From: Serilophus lunatus
Lineage: Eukaryota > Chordata > Aves > Passeriformes > Eurylaimidae
Direction: 5' to 3'
DNA length: 64,000 nt
NCBI GenBank assembly: GCA_013399895.1
Contig: VXBA01002619.1
Coordinates: forward strand, 49,818-113,817
Program-made: the position numbers and the translations under genes
Shown: in pieces, positions 24,748 through 37,245 of the stretch
Layout: each line of letters begins with the position of its first letter
How positions within the stretch are numbered: the first letter of the stretch is position 1
The notes under the pieces: generated by a model
Seen by the model: only the letters and a program-made list of their open reading frames with translations
The model's database searches: none
What the model was told of the DNA's origin: nothing

Positions 24748-25825
24748 TGTTTTTCCTGTGGCCAGGTTTTGGTAGCAGCAGGGGGGCTGAGGGGGAGGCT
24801 TCTTCGAGAAGCTGCCAGAAGTTTCCCCATGTCCAGCAGAGCCAATGCCAGCCGGCTCCAGGCTGGGCCCGCTGCTGACCAAGGCCAGGCCAATCAGCAA
24901 TTAAATGCGATAACATACTTAAGAAGGAAGGAAAAGAGGAAAAAATCCAAACCAAACCAAGCCAAAACCCAACTTATCTTCAGATGAAGGTGGATGTCAG
25001 AGAAGACCAAAGTGGGAATATGTGAACAACAACGCAGACGCTAAGGTCAGTGGAGGGAGGGAGAGGAGATGCTCCTGGTAATACAGCTGAGATCCAGCTG
25101 CAGCCCATGGAGAAGACCATGGTGAGGCAGCTGTGCCCCTGCAGCCCACGGAGGAGCACAGGAGTGCAGAGATCCACCTGTAGCCCATGAAGGAGCCCGT
25201 GCTGGAGCAGGTGGATGTTGGAGGGAGGCTGTGGCCTGTGGGGAGAGGAGTCCATGCTGGAGCAGGATTCTCCTGCTAGGACTTGTGGCTTGTGGGTTAC
25301 CCACATCCACACTTGAGCAGCCTGTACCTGAAGGACTGCAGCCTGTGGAAAATGACCCATGTGGCAGCAGTGTGTGAAGAGCTGCTGTCCATAGGATGGA
25401 ATCTCTCCTGTGAAAGGGACCCACGCGGGAGAAGTCTGTGAAGAACTGTCTCCTGTGGGAGGGACCCCGCAAGAATGCAGTTGGAAGGACTCTTCTCCCT
25501 AAGTAGTGGCAGGAAACAACAGCTGACTGTAACTCCCCCTCATGGACCACTGGGGGAGAGGAGGTTGAACGTGAAGGAGGAGGGGGTGGGGGGGAAAGGT
25601 GTTTCTCACTCTTTAGCTCTGATCTCATTAGTAATAAATTTAACTGGTTTTCCCACATAGAGTCTGTTTTGCCTGTGACGGTGATTAGCATGGAATCTTT
25701 TATGATCCTTATCTCAACTTGCAGAGCCTTTCATTATATTTTCTCTCCTCTGCTGTTTGGCAGAGGGGAGTGAGAGAGTGGCTGTAGTTGGGTCCCTAGC
25801 ATCCAGCTCGGATTAAACCACAACA
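24748..25825 (+). mobile_element. Solo LTR with perfect CCTCA target duplication
   Basis: A 1078-bp element begins TGTTTTTCCTGTGGCCAGG and ends AAACCACAACA, and is flanked by CCTCA at 24743-24747 and 25826-25830. A weak TATA-like ACTTAAGAAGG lies near 24917 and AATAAA at 25633-25638, giving plus-strand orientation. The R region (about 25060-25470) contains degenerate repeats of 'GCTGGAGCAGG' and 'CTGCAGCCYRTGG' types. The overall plan matches a common passerine ERV LTR I know from its GGTTTTGGTAGC start and its tail, but I cannot give a certain library name. The 214-codon minus-strand open frame covering the repeats is not a gene. No internal viral sequence is present. Confidence 0.9.
25633..25638 (+). 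terminator. LTR polyadenylation signal
   Basis: AATAAA lies about 190 bp before the 3' end of the CCTCA-flanked LTR, a suitable place for the R/U5 boundary. Confidence 0.5.
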
Positions 25826-25949
25826 CCTCATAATGTGAGGAATGAAAATGTCACATCTTTCTTCAAAGGGAGTGGATGGAATTAAAAGCAGGTCAGGCTA
25901 ACCATAGTCTTCAGGACCTTAATGGACCAAATCCTTCTGGAAGCCATAT

Positions 25950-26340
25950 ACAGAATCAAAGAATTAACAAGGCTGGAAGAGATCACAGAAATCACCGAGT
26001 CCCAGCCTATTATTTAATCTATTACCAACCTATTACCCAACACCATCCCATTATTTAGATTATCTGGATCATGGTACTAAGTACATCATCCAATCTTTTC
26101 TTAAACACATCCAGGGACAGTGACTCCACCACCTCCCTGGACAGGCCATTCCAGTGGGAAATCAGTCTTCCTTTGAAAAAGTTTTTCCTAATATCCAGTC
26201 TAAACCTCCTCTGATGCAGTTTGAGACTGTGTCCTCTTGCTCTGTCACTGGTAGCCTGAGAGAAGAGACTGACACCCATTGGACTACAACCTCCCCTCAG
26301 GTAGCTGTAGAGGGCAACAGGTATGTGGAGAATAAAAAGC
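25950..26340 (-). mobile_element. CR1 LINE fragment (3' end)
   Basis: On the plus strand it starts with CAGAATCAAAGAATTAACAA (a worn reverse CR1 octamer end). It runs through GGAAGAGATCAC, 'CATCCAGGGACAGTGACTCC', 'CACCACCTCCCTGGACAGGC', a GTTTTTCCTAATATCCAGTC segment and a 'GTGTCCTCTTGCTCTGTCAC' segment. This is the reverse complement of the last part of CR1 ORF2 and its 3' UTR. The copy is 5'-truncated like most bird CR1s. An apparent 95-codon minus-strand frame is a remnant of the CR1 ORF2 C-terminal region and is not a functional gene. Confidence 0.9.
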
Positions 26341-26459
26341 AATAGCCAATACTCAACATTAACTTACCAACGTGTATAGCCAACATGTTTATCCTGTATG
26401 GTGAAATGACTGACTGTGAACAGGAGAGGAAACTTTATTCAATTCTAACAAGGCTTTCA

Positions 26460-27440
26460 ATGTGTTCTCCCATAGTACTCTTTTAATATAATTGGTGAGT
26501 TATTGACCAGATGGATAGATGGAAAAGAGTGTTGAATACTGCCTGGACCACTGAGTACAAATATCAGTAGTTCACAGTCCAACTTGCAGCCATCAATGAA
26601 TGACATTTCATAAGGGTTGATACTGGAAAAACTATTGCCATTACTGGCAAGGATGATGGGACAAAGCACAAACACTTTTCAGATTATGTACTTGAGGTCA
26701 GGAGTACCATGAAAGGGGACATAAAAAAAGCTGCAGAAATAGGATGACAGAAACCTCAAGGTTTTGAATCAAAGCAAATGTAAAAACAAGGCACATATAG
26801 ACTCCGTGTCTCAAACTTGCCAGAAAGGAGCCCTTCAGAAATAAGACTGTACTCCATACAGGCAACCAGTTACATGTGAGTCAATTGTGTGCAGTTTTGA
26901 AGATGAACACTATAGACTGGGCTGCACTTGTAAGCATATTGCTATAAGACTGAGGCAAGTGATTGTTCTCTATTTGCATTTACAAAACCGTATCTGAAGT
27001 TTTATGATGAGTTATAGATTCCTAGGATGATAAAAATTGGAGTTAATTCAGCAGAGGATTATCAATATTTTTAAGAGGCTGGTGAACATATGGAGAAATT
27101 AAGAGACCCAGGTTGCATAGTCTGAAGAAGAAAAGATTTGGGAGAAGCTTAATGCTGAAGGGGAGGTGAGCGATAGATCAAACTCAAACTGTTACCAGTG
27201 TTCCAAAGTGAAAAAGGCAATGATTAAATATAAGGGAAAAACCTCCATGGTTAAAATGCTGAAAGAAGTTGATGAAAGAGGACGTTGAATCCCCAGCCCC
27301 TGAGATATTCAAAACATCTTCCATTGCTCGGCACACTGTGCAGTTAACTTTAAAGTTAGAATTGGTTTAAATTGGAGGTAAAAACAGACCACCTGCAGCA
27401 GTCTCTTCTAACCTAAATTATTCTCTCATTCCCTGTTTGT
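26460..27440 (+). mobile_element. Highly diverged CR1 fragment
   Basis: The clearest part is 26990-27440. A segment like 'AATATTTTTAAGAGGCTGGT' sits where CR1 has its 'atgattaagggactgg' phrase. 'CATAGTCTGAAGAAGAAAAG' sits where CR1 has 'cttcagcctggagaagag'. The end is AGTCTCTTCTAACCTAAATTATTCT, broken over about 27398-27424, the usual CR1 3' UTR end before the octamer. Upstream similarity (26460-26990) is weaker and could be wrong. It lies close to and opposite the CR1 at 25950-26340. It is very old by divergence. Confidence 0.55.
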
Positions 27441-30332
27441 ATTAATATTGGCATATCGCAAAATAAAGATTTATATATTCAATCAAAAAAACATAAGAAT
27501 AGTTTACAGCTATGTTGTTATTAATTTCATATTAGAGAGAAAATACTGTACTCTTTCAAGAACACTTAGAACAGTTTTTAGGGCAAGACCTGTATAACAG
27601 GTATTCTAAATGAGTAGTCTAGATTAAATTCACTCAGATTATAGTAAATCTGCCAACACCATTCTGACCAAAACCTATGGAAAACTTTTCTTCATTGTTC
27701 ACTTTGAGATACTCAGATATGATTTTATGATCTTACATGAGTAGCTCATTCTAATTTTGTCATACTTTATGCAAAATAACAAAAGAAATTCCCAAAATTC
27801 TTGCTATTGAAAAGCTATCATTGGTAAGGAGAACTCTGAGCCCAAAATGCTCTACTTTGGACAGAATGGTAGCGGGTACATAAATCTACATATTTAACAT
27901 TCCACTTGCAAGGACTAAGGACGGTAAGAAACCAATCTTTTTCTTTTTTTCTTTCCTAGTCAATTTCCTTTCATTCCAAGTTTTAGGTGGTCTAAAAACA
28001 TTCGATTTGCATACTGAGAAACTTTTTTTAAAGGTAATAGAACTTTTACATGATAATAGAATAACTGTAGAGAAATGCAGGGGTTAAACAGGCTTTATGT
28101 ACTATTAATAGGAACTTAGATATTGAATTTGAATCTTAATGATGCTTAAGACCATTTTAGCTTCTCATAGAGGCCTAAGTGTATACGTGAATTCACAGAA
28201 AATTTGGGTTAAAATAAATCTATATTTTGGACTCTTTTTACCAGTAAGGAAATGGCTAGATTGTTCCTTGTGAGGTTAATTTATTGGTAAATATATCTCT
28301 TCCCAAAATAAAAAATCATCATCTAAAAATAGCAAATGTCTGTTGAAAGACATTTAGAAAGTCTATATGTTTGACTTAATTGCCTCTTTAAAATGACTGA
28401 AATAATCCTCCTTTCCTATTATCCAGGATTATGAATAAACCTTTAAACAAATTTACAATCTTTTAAAGGCCTGATTCTGAGCTGGTATAAATTAGCATAT
28501 ATTCAATGAAATGTGTACATTGGCAAACCTCTGGTGCTGGTGAAGTTATATTGATTTAAGTTAACTAAGAAACTTCCCAATATTCCACTGAAAACTCTTC
28601 AGTACTTTATTTAAAATACTGTGTTACTTCCAGGATGGATTATAGAAATATCAATGTGTTTCCCTATGGAAGTAAAAATGGTTGATATTTCCTGTCTCTA
28701 TCTCTTTATAAAACTTCCATAGGCCTTTCTTCTACATGATTTCAAACTGCTAAGTATGTTAGTTTTTTGTCTATTTACACAATAGACAACAACAGCCATT
28801 ATTTTTAAACAAAATTATTTCATTTGAGTAAAAGTGATTAGAAAAATAAACTAGTTACATTTATTCAGCTCTTTGAAGATTATTTTTCTGTGAGCATGAA
28901 TGATACTCATGCACTTTAAAAATAAATTCTGACTAGATATGTGGATTTTTTTTAATGCTTCTAACAGTGTCAGTGTCAGAAAGATTAATTTCTTGAACTT
29001 TTAGTTATACTGCACTGTCCTGATATAGCTAATCTTTTTTTTTTTTTTTTTTTTTGAGGGGGGAACCTTTTTTAAGAGAGTTTCACACTTTGTATATGAA
29101 AAAGCTTAACAGGTTAACCTACTTCATGTCATAAGACATACCAACATCCTTTTCAGCGACAGCATAACATATATGAAGAGTTCTGCAAGTATTTTGGGAC
29201 ACTTGTACTCACAGAAGATACAATGACTTTGTACAAGCAGCATTGCACAGAGGAAAGTCAAGAGACATAATATACAAGAAACTTTATTCTTCTCTCAAGA
29301 CCATGCTTTAGCTCACTCTTTACTCATAGAAGAATCCACAACGATGGACACACTTACCTGTAACACTGCTTACTTTGATTAGATTGCTTTAGATCAAATA
29401 TATGAAATATTTGTTAAAAGTTGTATAATTTATACTGTTTTGATGGGAGTATGAGCCTGTAACTGAAAATACATTCAATTCATATTAAAATACCCCCAAA
29501 TGTACATATTATACCTAGGAAACAGATATCCAGGCACCAGCTCACATTTTCAATCATATATTTGCTCAAATTTTTCTGGAGACTATTATTAGGAAGACCA
29601 GAACCGTATTTTTCATCACTGCAAGCAATATCAGAGAATTCTCAGCATGCTAAGAATATGTCCAGATTAAAGAAAAAAAAATGCTCTTGGATTGCATCAA
29701 ACAAAGATAGATCCTAGTCATAGTATCTTTTTTCACTAGAAAAAAAGTTTATATTTAGTATTAATCATGGCTTATATTGTCCAGAATAGACAGAAAACAG
29801 AATAGAGAAAACAACTTGTCATTTCACTTTTCCGTGTTATAATTTCAACACATTTTGAACAAACAATTTTTTCTTTGAGAATTTTAAAGGCACTTTGACA
29901 AGCAAAAATGAAATTTGCTATAGAAAGGCTTATTTTGCTTTTTATAGAATGTATTCTGTTAAGGTCTTCATTTACTGTAACAGATCTGGAAAAGATATGT
30001 TGCTTCTTGCTTATGAGGTATTTGGTAGCTGTCACAAAAGTTTGAGAAATAGGACCCTATCAAAAAATAAATAAAATGTGAACATTTATTTAAATATATT
30101 TTTGAAGAGATTGCAAAAATACAGTGGTCCCTTAAGCTACAAGCAGTGTGTAGGACACTTTACCATTCTGAGAATTAATAAGCAAAATAAATGCAGTGAA
30201 ATAATTCCCAGGATCTGTCATATTTACATAATCTTTCATATACATTTTATACATAATCTAAATAATGCTTCATTTTAATAAATTAATGGTGTATTAGGAC
30301 AAATACTTAATAATTTTTCAGTTTCATGACTA
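27441..30332. other. AT-rich DNA, no gene seen
   Basis: Nearly 3 kb of AT-rich sequence. A 21-base T tract lies at 29035-29055 followed by GAGGGGGG. No exon-like or repeat-family sequence was recognised. Confidence 0.6.
29035..29055 (+). repeat. Poly-T tract (21 T)
   Basis: An uninterrupted T run directly before GAGGGGGGAAC. No adjoining cDNA-like sequence was recognised. Confidence 0.95.
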
Positions 30333-30781
30333 TGTATATTGGGGTTGGATGGGATGGAGTTTATTTCCCTCATAGCACCACTCATAGTGCAGAATTTTGT
30401 GTTTGTAGCCAGAAAAGTGTTGATAACATACCAGTGTCTTGGCTGCATAACATCAGCACTATCTCTCAACCCTCTCCCCGAAGACCTGTAGTCTGTGAGT
30501 GGGCAAGAGGTTGGCAGGGAATGCAGTCAGGACAGCTAACCCAGGCTGACCAAAGACATATTCCATACACGTGACATTGTGTTCAGCAATAAATACTAAA
30601 AGAAAGAAGGGTAATCGATAATAAATATTTTGATTTTGCTTCTCTGTATGACCTTTGCATTTATTTATTAAATTTTCTTTAGCTAGACTTGTGAGGTTTT
30701 TTCCTTATTATCTTCTCGTGTCCCACTGACAAGAGGAAGTGAGAGAGTGATGTGGGGAGAAGCCAAGGTCGCCCCATCTCA
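30333..30781 (+). mobile_element. Solo LTR, ERVL-like family B, plus strand
   Basis: The order of motifs fits a widespread bird ERV LTR: GGGGTTGGATGGGATGGAGT, then GTGTTGATAACATACC, GGACAGCTAACCCAGGCTGA, CATATTCCATACACGTGAC, a TATA-like CAATAAATAC near 30586, TTATTAAATTTTCTTTAGC as the polyadenylation region near 30665, and GGAAGTGAGAGAGTGATGTG near the 3' end. The relative at 46072-46630 reads the same motifs on the other strand, which supports the family. Ends are degenerate: the 5' flank GACTA has no match after 30781. It is an old copy. Confidence 0.75.
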
Positions 30782-32399
30782 TTAAGACTTCCAGCTTTCA
30801 AGCACTTCTGGAGATTATTAGTTTCATGTAAATTATTTCATATTTCAGTTTTCTTCTGGAGTTGAAAAATGGAAAAGAAAAAAATTACCTAAATGTCAAT
30901 CATTCTGTTGCATGCAGAGGCAAAACAAGGCAGAAAAACAATTAATGGGGTGTTTCAATAAAAAGATCACAAAAGAGACATCACTGAATTTCACTGTTTT
31001 CAATTCTAGAAGGATGATTGAGTTTTTGTAAACAAATGATAACTCCCTTGCAATAATCTAGTTTCTCTTCTTTGCCTATTATAATCTGAGAAAAACTTTT
31101 AAAGTAAAACAAATGCCTTCAAAACTGGTTTAGTCTGCCTAGTTCTGTCTCTAAAATTGTTTTCTGAACTTGTGTTATGAAATAATGAATGGCAACACTC
31201 TTTGAGCTGATTGTTTTCTATAAAAGATCCTGTAAACCTACTGAACTTTCTATGTATTGTTGCTCCACTGCATGAAAAAGTTCATCCATTGATGTAGATC
31301 AGGGTTATGTCATAACATATTATTTGATTGTTTGAGAAAATTAATTTGCATAAAAAGAAATGTTTTTGCAAATATTTACTGGCAGATGTATTGTGTCTGT
31401 CAAAGACTAAAGGTTCTTTGTAGGTACAGTGACTGCAGGGATTTCCACAGATACCGTTCTTTTAGTTCTTCTGTGGAGAATAAGGACAATTTTAAATAAA
31501 AACTTAAAAAATAGTGTCTTCCAACTCTAATTGTATTGAGTAATACAATAACAGAGAAAGGGGTACAGTACACTTCCAGCCGCATTGTCCATTGTTCCAG
31601 GGTATCCGCGCCCTGGTTTCCGTAGGAACCACATTACAGTCTCAGTCCAGGGAGCAGCACCTGGCAGCCATTCACTGTCTCAAGCAGGTAGACTCAGCAA
31701 ACTTGAGTCAAGGCCTTAACTCAGGTTTTGGAGTACCTGAAAATGTCCAAGTCCCTGGTGACAACATTGAAACAATATCCATCTTCTGACCGACTCTTAC
31801 ACTGAATAACACAAGTATCAACTATATTGCCATAGCTAAGCTCGATGAATTGGTTTTCCCTGATTATGACTGTAATTTCCTTTGTTTTGGATTCAGCCTA
31901 TGAAATTTCCCTTAAATTTTCATGGTTTTTCCTTATAGATTGTTAATTTGTGAGGCTTTTAACCTGAGTTGTCTTTTTCTGAGCTATTTGCATTTTCTCT
32001 ACTTCCTGGCTTGCATAGGGATTGTACAAGTGCATAACAAAATATCCTCACAGACTTTGTCTTCACAGACTTTGTTGCATTGGACAGTTCATCTGGCAAC
32101 ATATGCCTGTACATATAGGCATGTGTGTCAGTGTGTTTTATGGCCAGCTTCAGTGACTTTTTTGAAGTGCACTGCAGCTCTTACCCAAGATATGTGCAAA
32201 GGGACTTTTTTCTATTCAAAGCAAAGCAGACTGTGAGGTGTGTCACAGAGCTGCTTGCTGGAGACCTGGCAGCCAGTCAGGGTCAGCTTACTGCCTTGTG
32301 ATGCAGTTACATCCCAAGAAACTACTATTTACACATCCAAAAAAGTAGCAAAAATAACACATACATATTCTCACAATCGTTATAGGTTTAAGCATAGGG
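30782..32399. other. AT-rich DNA with a short CpG-bearing block
   Basis: No gene recognised. At about 31575-31790 the sequence becomes richer in GC and keeps several CpG dinucleotides (CCGCATTG, CCGCGCC, CCGTAGG). A 65-codon plus-strand open frame (31592-31789) lies in it but matches nothing I know. The origin of this block is unclear; it could be a worn repeat. Confidence 0.5.
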
Positions 32400-33712
32400 T
32401 GTTCTGTTTTGAGGGGAAAAGGTGGGGGAGAAACATTTAAAACCATTTTTTTTCACCCGGTTCATGGAAGGTTGGGTGCAGAGCGAGTGTGGCTGGACTC
32501 CTGTCTTGGCACGGCCATGCGGGGACTGGGAGACGCAGCGGGGTGGCATGGAGTCCCCGCATCACCATCACGGCGGATGTGGGGCTGCTCCTGCTGCTCC
32601 CCTGGGCTCCTGCTGCAGGCAGGGGTCTGTGGGGTCAGAACGGGGCAGCACCTCTGCCAAACTGCTTCCTGCCGCTGTCCCTCAGCCATCCCTCACACTC
32701 CCACTGCTACTGGAGTCCACGCTCCATGCTGTGTGGGTTCTGCAGTTCCCCGCCTGCCCTGTGTTGCCACTGCTGCCGCTTGGTGTGGCTTCAGCAGTTC
32801 CCAGTGGCGGCAGTGCCTGCCCCTCTGCAGGCAGCTGTGCCCAGTCTCATCCCAGAGTCTTCTTGGGACTCACGGAAGCCACGCTGGTCTCTGTAGAACT
32901 GGTGTGCAGGGGCAGCGGCGGCAGCTCTCCCAAAAGCCCAGCGGCCATATCAGAGGCTGCAGGGGGCGAGGCCTCTGCTCTGAAGTTGGTGCAGCCAGTG
33001 TGCGGGGCTGGCCCAGCCCCAGACCAATGCTGCCACACAGAAGGACCTGTAGCAGTGGGGGCAGCCCACAGGTGGTGCCCCCAGGAATCTGTGGTGCTGA
33101 CAGCAGCCCCTCTCCTCTCAGCAAGAGCATCCACATGGGCATTTTTGGTGGGAAACACCATATTTGCCTCATGGCAAGATCTCTTTGAAGGGGTGATGCC
33201 CAACGCTACTGCCCAATGGGAAAGCAGCATGCCTGGGAAGAAGATTTCAAGATAACATGAGATCATCAGCCCATAAAAACCAGAAACATGTAAGTTTGGC
33301 TCCTTTCCTGGCCTCATTGTCTTCAAGACGGGATCGCTGCTGCCTCTCCTGGTCCCTCCCATTTCCCTGACCCTGCGACGTTACCGGACCTCAAACAGTG
33401 ACAGCAGGAGACCACCCGGCGGCAACACAAGTGTGGTATCTTCCCCTTGCATTTCCCCATGGGATCCTTTTCACTGTCCCTCTTTTTCAGACTCCTTTCC
33501 CCTGCTCCTGAGCCCACCAGCCACCTTGGAGGAGCAGTTTGTTATTTTTCTTTTTTTCTGCAAATATTGTTGGGGTGTTGCCTTTGTAATCTGGTTGTGC
33601 TTTAGTGGGGTAGGTAGTTCATAGAGGCCCTAGTTAAATAAACTGTTTTGCTGGTGTTTCCTCTATTAAGTCTTTCATCATTGTTGCATCCCCTAGCATC
33701 CAATCCAGGACA
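32400..33712 (+). mobile_element. Solo LTR related to family A (copy 5, divergent)
   Basis: A GC-rich block begins TGTTCTGTTTTGAGGGG and ends in a CTTTCATCATTGTTGCATCC, CCTAGC, CCAGGACA series. Shared with family A are a TTTTGGTGGGAAACACCAT segment near 33144, a CATAAAAACC TATA-like box at 33272-33281, AATAAACTGTTTTGCTGGTG at 33637, and the ATTAAGTCTTTCATCATTGT tail seen in copies 1 and 4. The 3' tip lacks the family palindrome. No target duplication was found. Two overlapping plus-strand open frames of 259 and 277 codons run through the GC-rich U3 with Pro-, Ala- and Ser-rich low-complexity translation; I do not regard them as genes. Confidence 0.75.
33272..33281 (+). promoter_or_regulatory. 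Putative LTR TATA box
   Basis: CATAAAAACC lies about 360 bp before AATAAA (33637-33642), at the position matching the TATA-like boxes of family A copies 1 and 2. Confidence 0.4.
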
Positions 33713-36700
33713 CAATAAAAAAGGAATTAAAGGTAATTTTTTAGTGATATAAAGTAATCGTATCAAAAGGGATTATATTGTAACTTTCACAGGAGTGTCA
33801 CTATCTGCTTACTGTCTATTCACTGCTTGCTCAGCAAAGGGAGAGAAAGTGCATTCAACCTCTGAATTTGTAAATAATGGGAGAAAAAGATGAAAAAAAA
33901 TGTCTGGATGGGAGAAACTGAGACATAAAACTGAGTAAATGGCTGATCATTTTTTTCAGCCTTGTCCTTTGTTTTCCCTCCAGATACATTGCATCTGTTC
34001 ATAAGCCTGACTTGTTATGTTGTATTTGATTTACACTGCACAGGGCAGGAATCCTCTTAGTGCTGCATCAGAGTGGTATATGACATTAAATTAAATATGC
34101 CAGTCGAAGAAGAGGCTTTCATCCCAGTAAGCAGAAGCATAAGTGAAACAGTCTCAAATATTTTTGTAGAGCTAGGCTCAGGTGTTTCACTAAGCTGAAG
34201 GACACTTCAGCCTTTTGAAGGCTGATATTTGTATACAACCCATGATGGGCTTAGAACAGCTATTTGTGTTGGTTTGGCAATACTAATTAAATGAACTTTT
34301 CTACCTTAACAAAATGAACATAACAAATTTTCTTCTTTACAAGCTTAAATGTTTTCTCATTCCTTTCTACCTTTTCCAAATTCCCAAGCATTAAATGGAC
34401 TACCAATAATATAAGTAAAATAGAGAAAAAAACAGTAGTGCCACTTCAAGAGAAATATATTTTTGAATTACCTTGATTTGCACAATGACCTCTCTCTGGA
34501 GAAAAAAAAAATAAAAAAGAAAAAGAAAAAAAGACAAAGAGAGCTAGAATGCTACTATGTAGAAATCCATTTCTAGGGAAAATGAGAAATGCTATATTTA
34601 CAAGAATATACACTTAATCTACAAAAATATAGACTATTTTACATACCAGACCGCTGACAAAGGCCAATGGAAGCTGTATATTCATAGAGACAGAAACCTG
34701 TTTCATTGCACATGTCCCTAATCCATCCTTCAGGCATGGTCTCTAGTAAATACAACTTTCTTGAGTGCGTTAACAAATACATGTATTTCTATGATAAGAT
34801 TTTTGGCAGGACTTTACATGTAGGGTTTTCTTAAAACATGATAGCTTCAGAAATTTTATGTTTTATCTAACCTTTTCATTTGTGTAGGGAAAATATATTG
34901 TATCCAGCAGGTCTTTATGGGAGTGGTGTTGGATGGGTAGCTGGAAGGAGTGGTTGGAGAGTTACACGGGAGCAGGAAGTTATTAACAGCAAAACCTTAA
35001 CATGAGAGTAATAGGCTATTTCACCATTCTACTAATATTGTTGATGTTAACAAGGACAGACCTGTGAACACTATAGCTGAACTACTGACATTTGTCATTG
35101 CTCGTCAGCTCCCACATGTCTTTTCAATTGGGGCTGTACTTTCTTAGAATGTCAGATTTTTGAGAAGAGCCCGTCTATGATACTCAGAAGGCAAGCACAA
35201 AGGTATAATTAAGTGGATTTCCCTGACTAATTACATCTGTCAGCTGAGGCAGTATTTATGATCCAGAAACATTAATAAGACACAAAAGCTACCAGGATTT
35301 TACTGGTACCATCTGAATGAGTGACTGCTTCTGCCAACCATTGAATGCCCAGAGGAAAGGTGGGGATGATGGCTATCTGAGGTCCCAGCAAGACTGGCAA
35401 CGTGCCAGTGGTAAATATGCAAAGAAGTTTATGTTTCTTAGATGCACACCTGCAGAACTGGTAGCCTCAGGCAAAACAGCATGATTTGCTTATGCATGAT
35501 TGCATTTTGAATGTTACTTTGTTACTTTCTGTACACAACCTCTCAAGAAGAGAATGAAAACAGCTATTCGTAAATGTGGGCCCAGTTCCTCTCTGTTCTG
35601 TTGTCTGGTTTAAATGAGAGTGGAGGAGCTGATGAGAAAAGGGTTGGAGTTTCAGCTATAAATTTTCAGTTTCTCTCTAACTTCAATGATAGCAAAATGG
35701 CTCTGGCTATGTGAGTCTCTCAAAGGTGTTATGAGCCAAAATTTTTAGGGATTAGCTCTTGTAATAGTATTCCATCCCGTACTGTTTATCAAAGAGTACA
35801 AAACATTATGCCTTCTATAGTTAGCGTTTTCCTGTCCAAGGCTGACATGAGAGCAATCTGTTGATAGATTATATAGATAGATGCAGATGCAGATGTAGCT
35901 GTAGATATACATATGAAAAAAAAATAGGAAGCCATACCAAAGAGGGGATAAAAAGTTTTTTGTCAACTAATTAATTAGATAAGGATTCCAGGAATACCAG
36001 ATAGTTAATATGAATTTTGTTCATTTGTTTGAGTTTGGCCTTTTTCAATTAAAAATTTCTCAATTATTTGAAGCACAAGCATGGACACACAACCATAATC
36101 TATCTTTTGAAAAATTATATCCCTCAAGAAAGACATTTTCCTTTGATACACTTTCTGAAGAAGAGACTTCTTTATTCTTTCTAATGTATAATTAAAGATT
36201 GTAACAAGAAAAATAGTCTCTGTAGACATTGATACAGAAATCTAACAGCAAAACAGTAAAAGTTGTTAGTAAGTGAAAATTAAAGAACAGATATTGTCTT
36301 TAGTTCCCTAATGCAAGGGAATTATAGTTCTACACAGCAAAAAACCCCCCACTGATTGGATCAGCAGAATATTAATATTTTCATTCACTCTCAGTGTCAA
36401 GTTCTCAGATTTGCAGTGAAGTTGTTTCTGTCAAAAGCTTAGTAACACCAAAATGAATTCCTTAGACTCTGCTTTCTAGAATTTAGCGATCCATGGTCTT
36501 GGATTCCAGCAAAATTTAGATTGGATGCAGTGGTGTCTGTTCTTTCAGAACATATTACAAAGGAAATAAAGATGTTAAGGCTATGACAGAAAGGTAGATT
36601 TAGCAAACTAAAATCCAATATGAGTACATAACTTTTGAGATCAAAGTAATCTAGTTTTTCTTTATCGAAAACCATATTGCATTAGCCACAGTAGATTTTT

Positions 36701-37245
36701 AATAAATCATGAACATTTAAGTTTCAAATAAGATTTTTATAATAGTTTGATTCATAGTTTACTACCAATAATTTCACGAGAGGAAATGAGCTTCCAGAAG
36801 AATGTTTTGGTGTGTACAGTGGGAAAGTGAACCTGCTTTTTTTTTTTTTTTCAAGCAAAAAATATAAAATTAGGCTAAAACTATCATAGTACTAATTATT
36901 GTTGTTCTAATGCATTTAAATTAATCTTTCTAAATTGCTTTGTTAACATACACTATTTTCTGTAAATGCAAAAATCAATTTCTGCTTAATACCATAATAT
37001 TAGAAATACCTATTGAACTGAGATACAGCTAACACAGTGAAAGCAGGGCTTCATTTGAGTTAATGAAGATATATTTATTTATAGGTATATTTTCAGGTCC
37101 TCAGTGGGATACCTTGAAAGCAGGCTGAAACACAGCGTGCTCTGTGACCTTTGTTCCATCTGTTAACACAGGGGCCTCATGATACCCATAGCCCATCATC
37201 TATTGCACTCAAGAAGTCTTAAAAAACCTTGTCCATCCTCCATCA
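33713..37245. other. AT-rich DNA, no gene seen
   Basis: About 3.5 kb. It contains an A-rich purine stretch near 34498-34545, a short GATA/GATG-type run near 35870-35900, and a 16-base T tract at 36837-36852. No open frame has a recognisable domain. Confidence 0.6.

Noticed and set aside
24980..25691. Minus-strand open frames of 126 and 214 codons with repeated His/Leu/Gln motifs
   Set aside because: The repeats are DNA-level tandem units of the LTR bounded by CCTCA duplications, so the frame is incidental.
32409..33255. Overlapping plus-strand open frames of 259 and 277 codons
   Set aside because: They run through the GC-rich half of a solo LTR, overlap each other in different frames, and translate to Pro/Ala/Ser/Cys-rich sequence with no domain.
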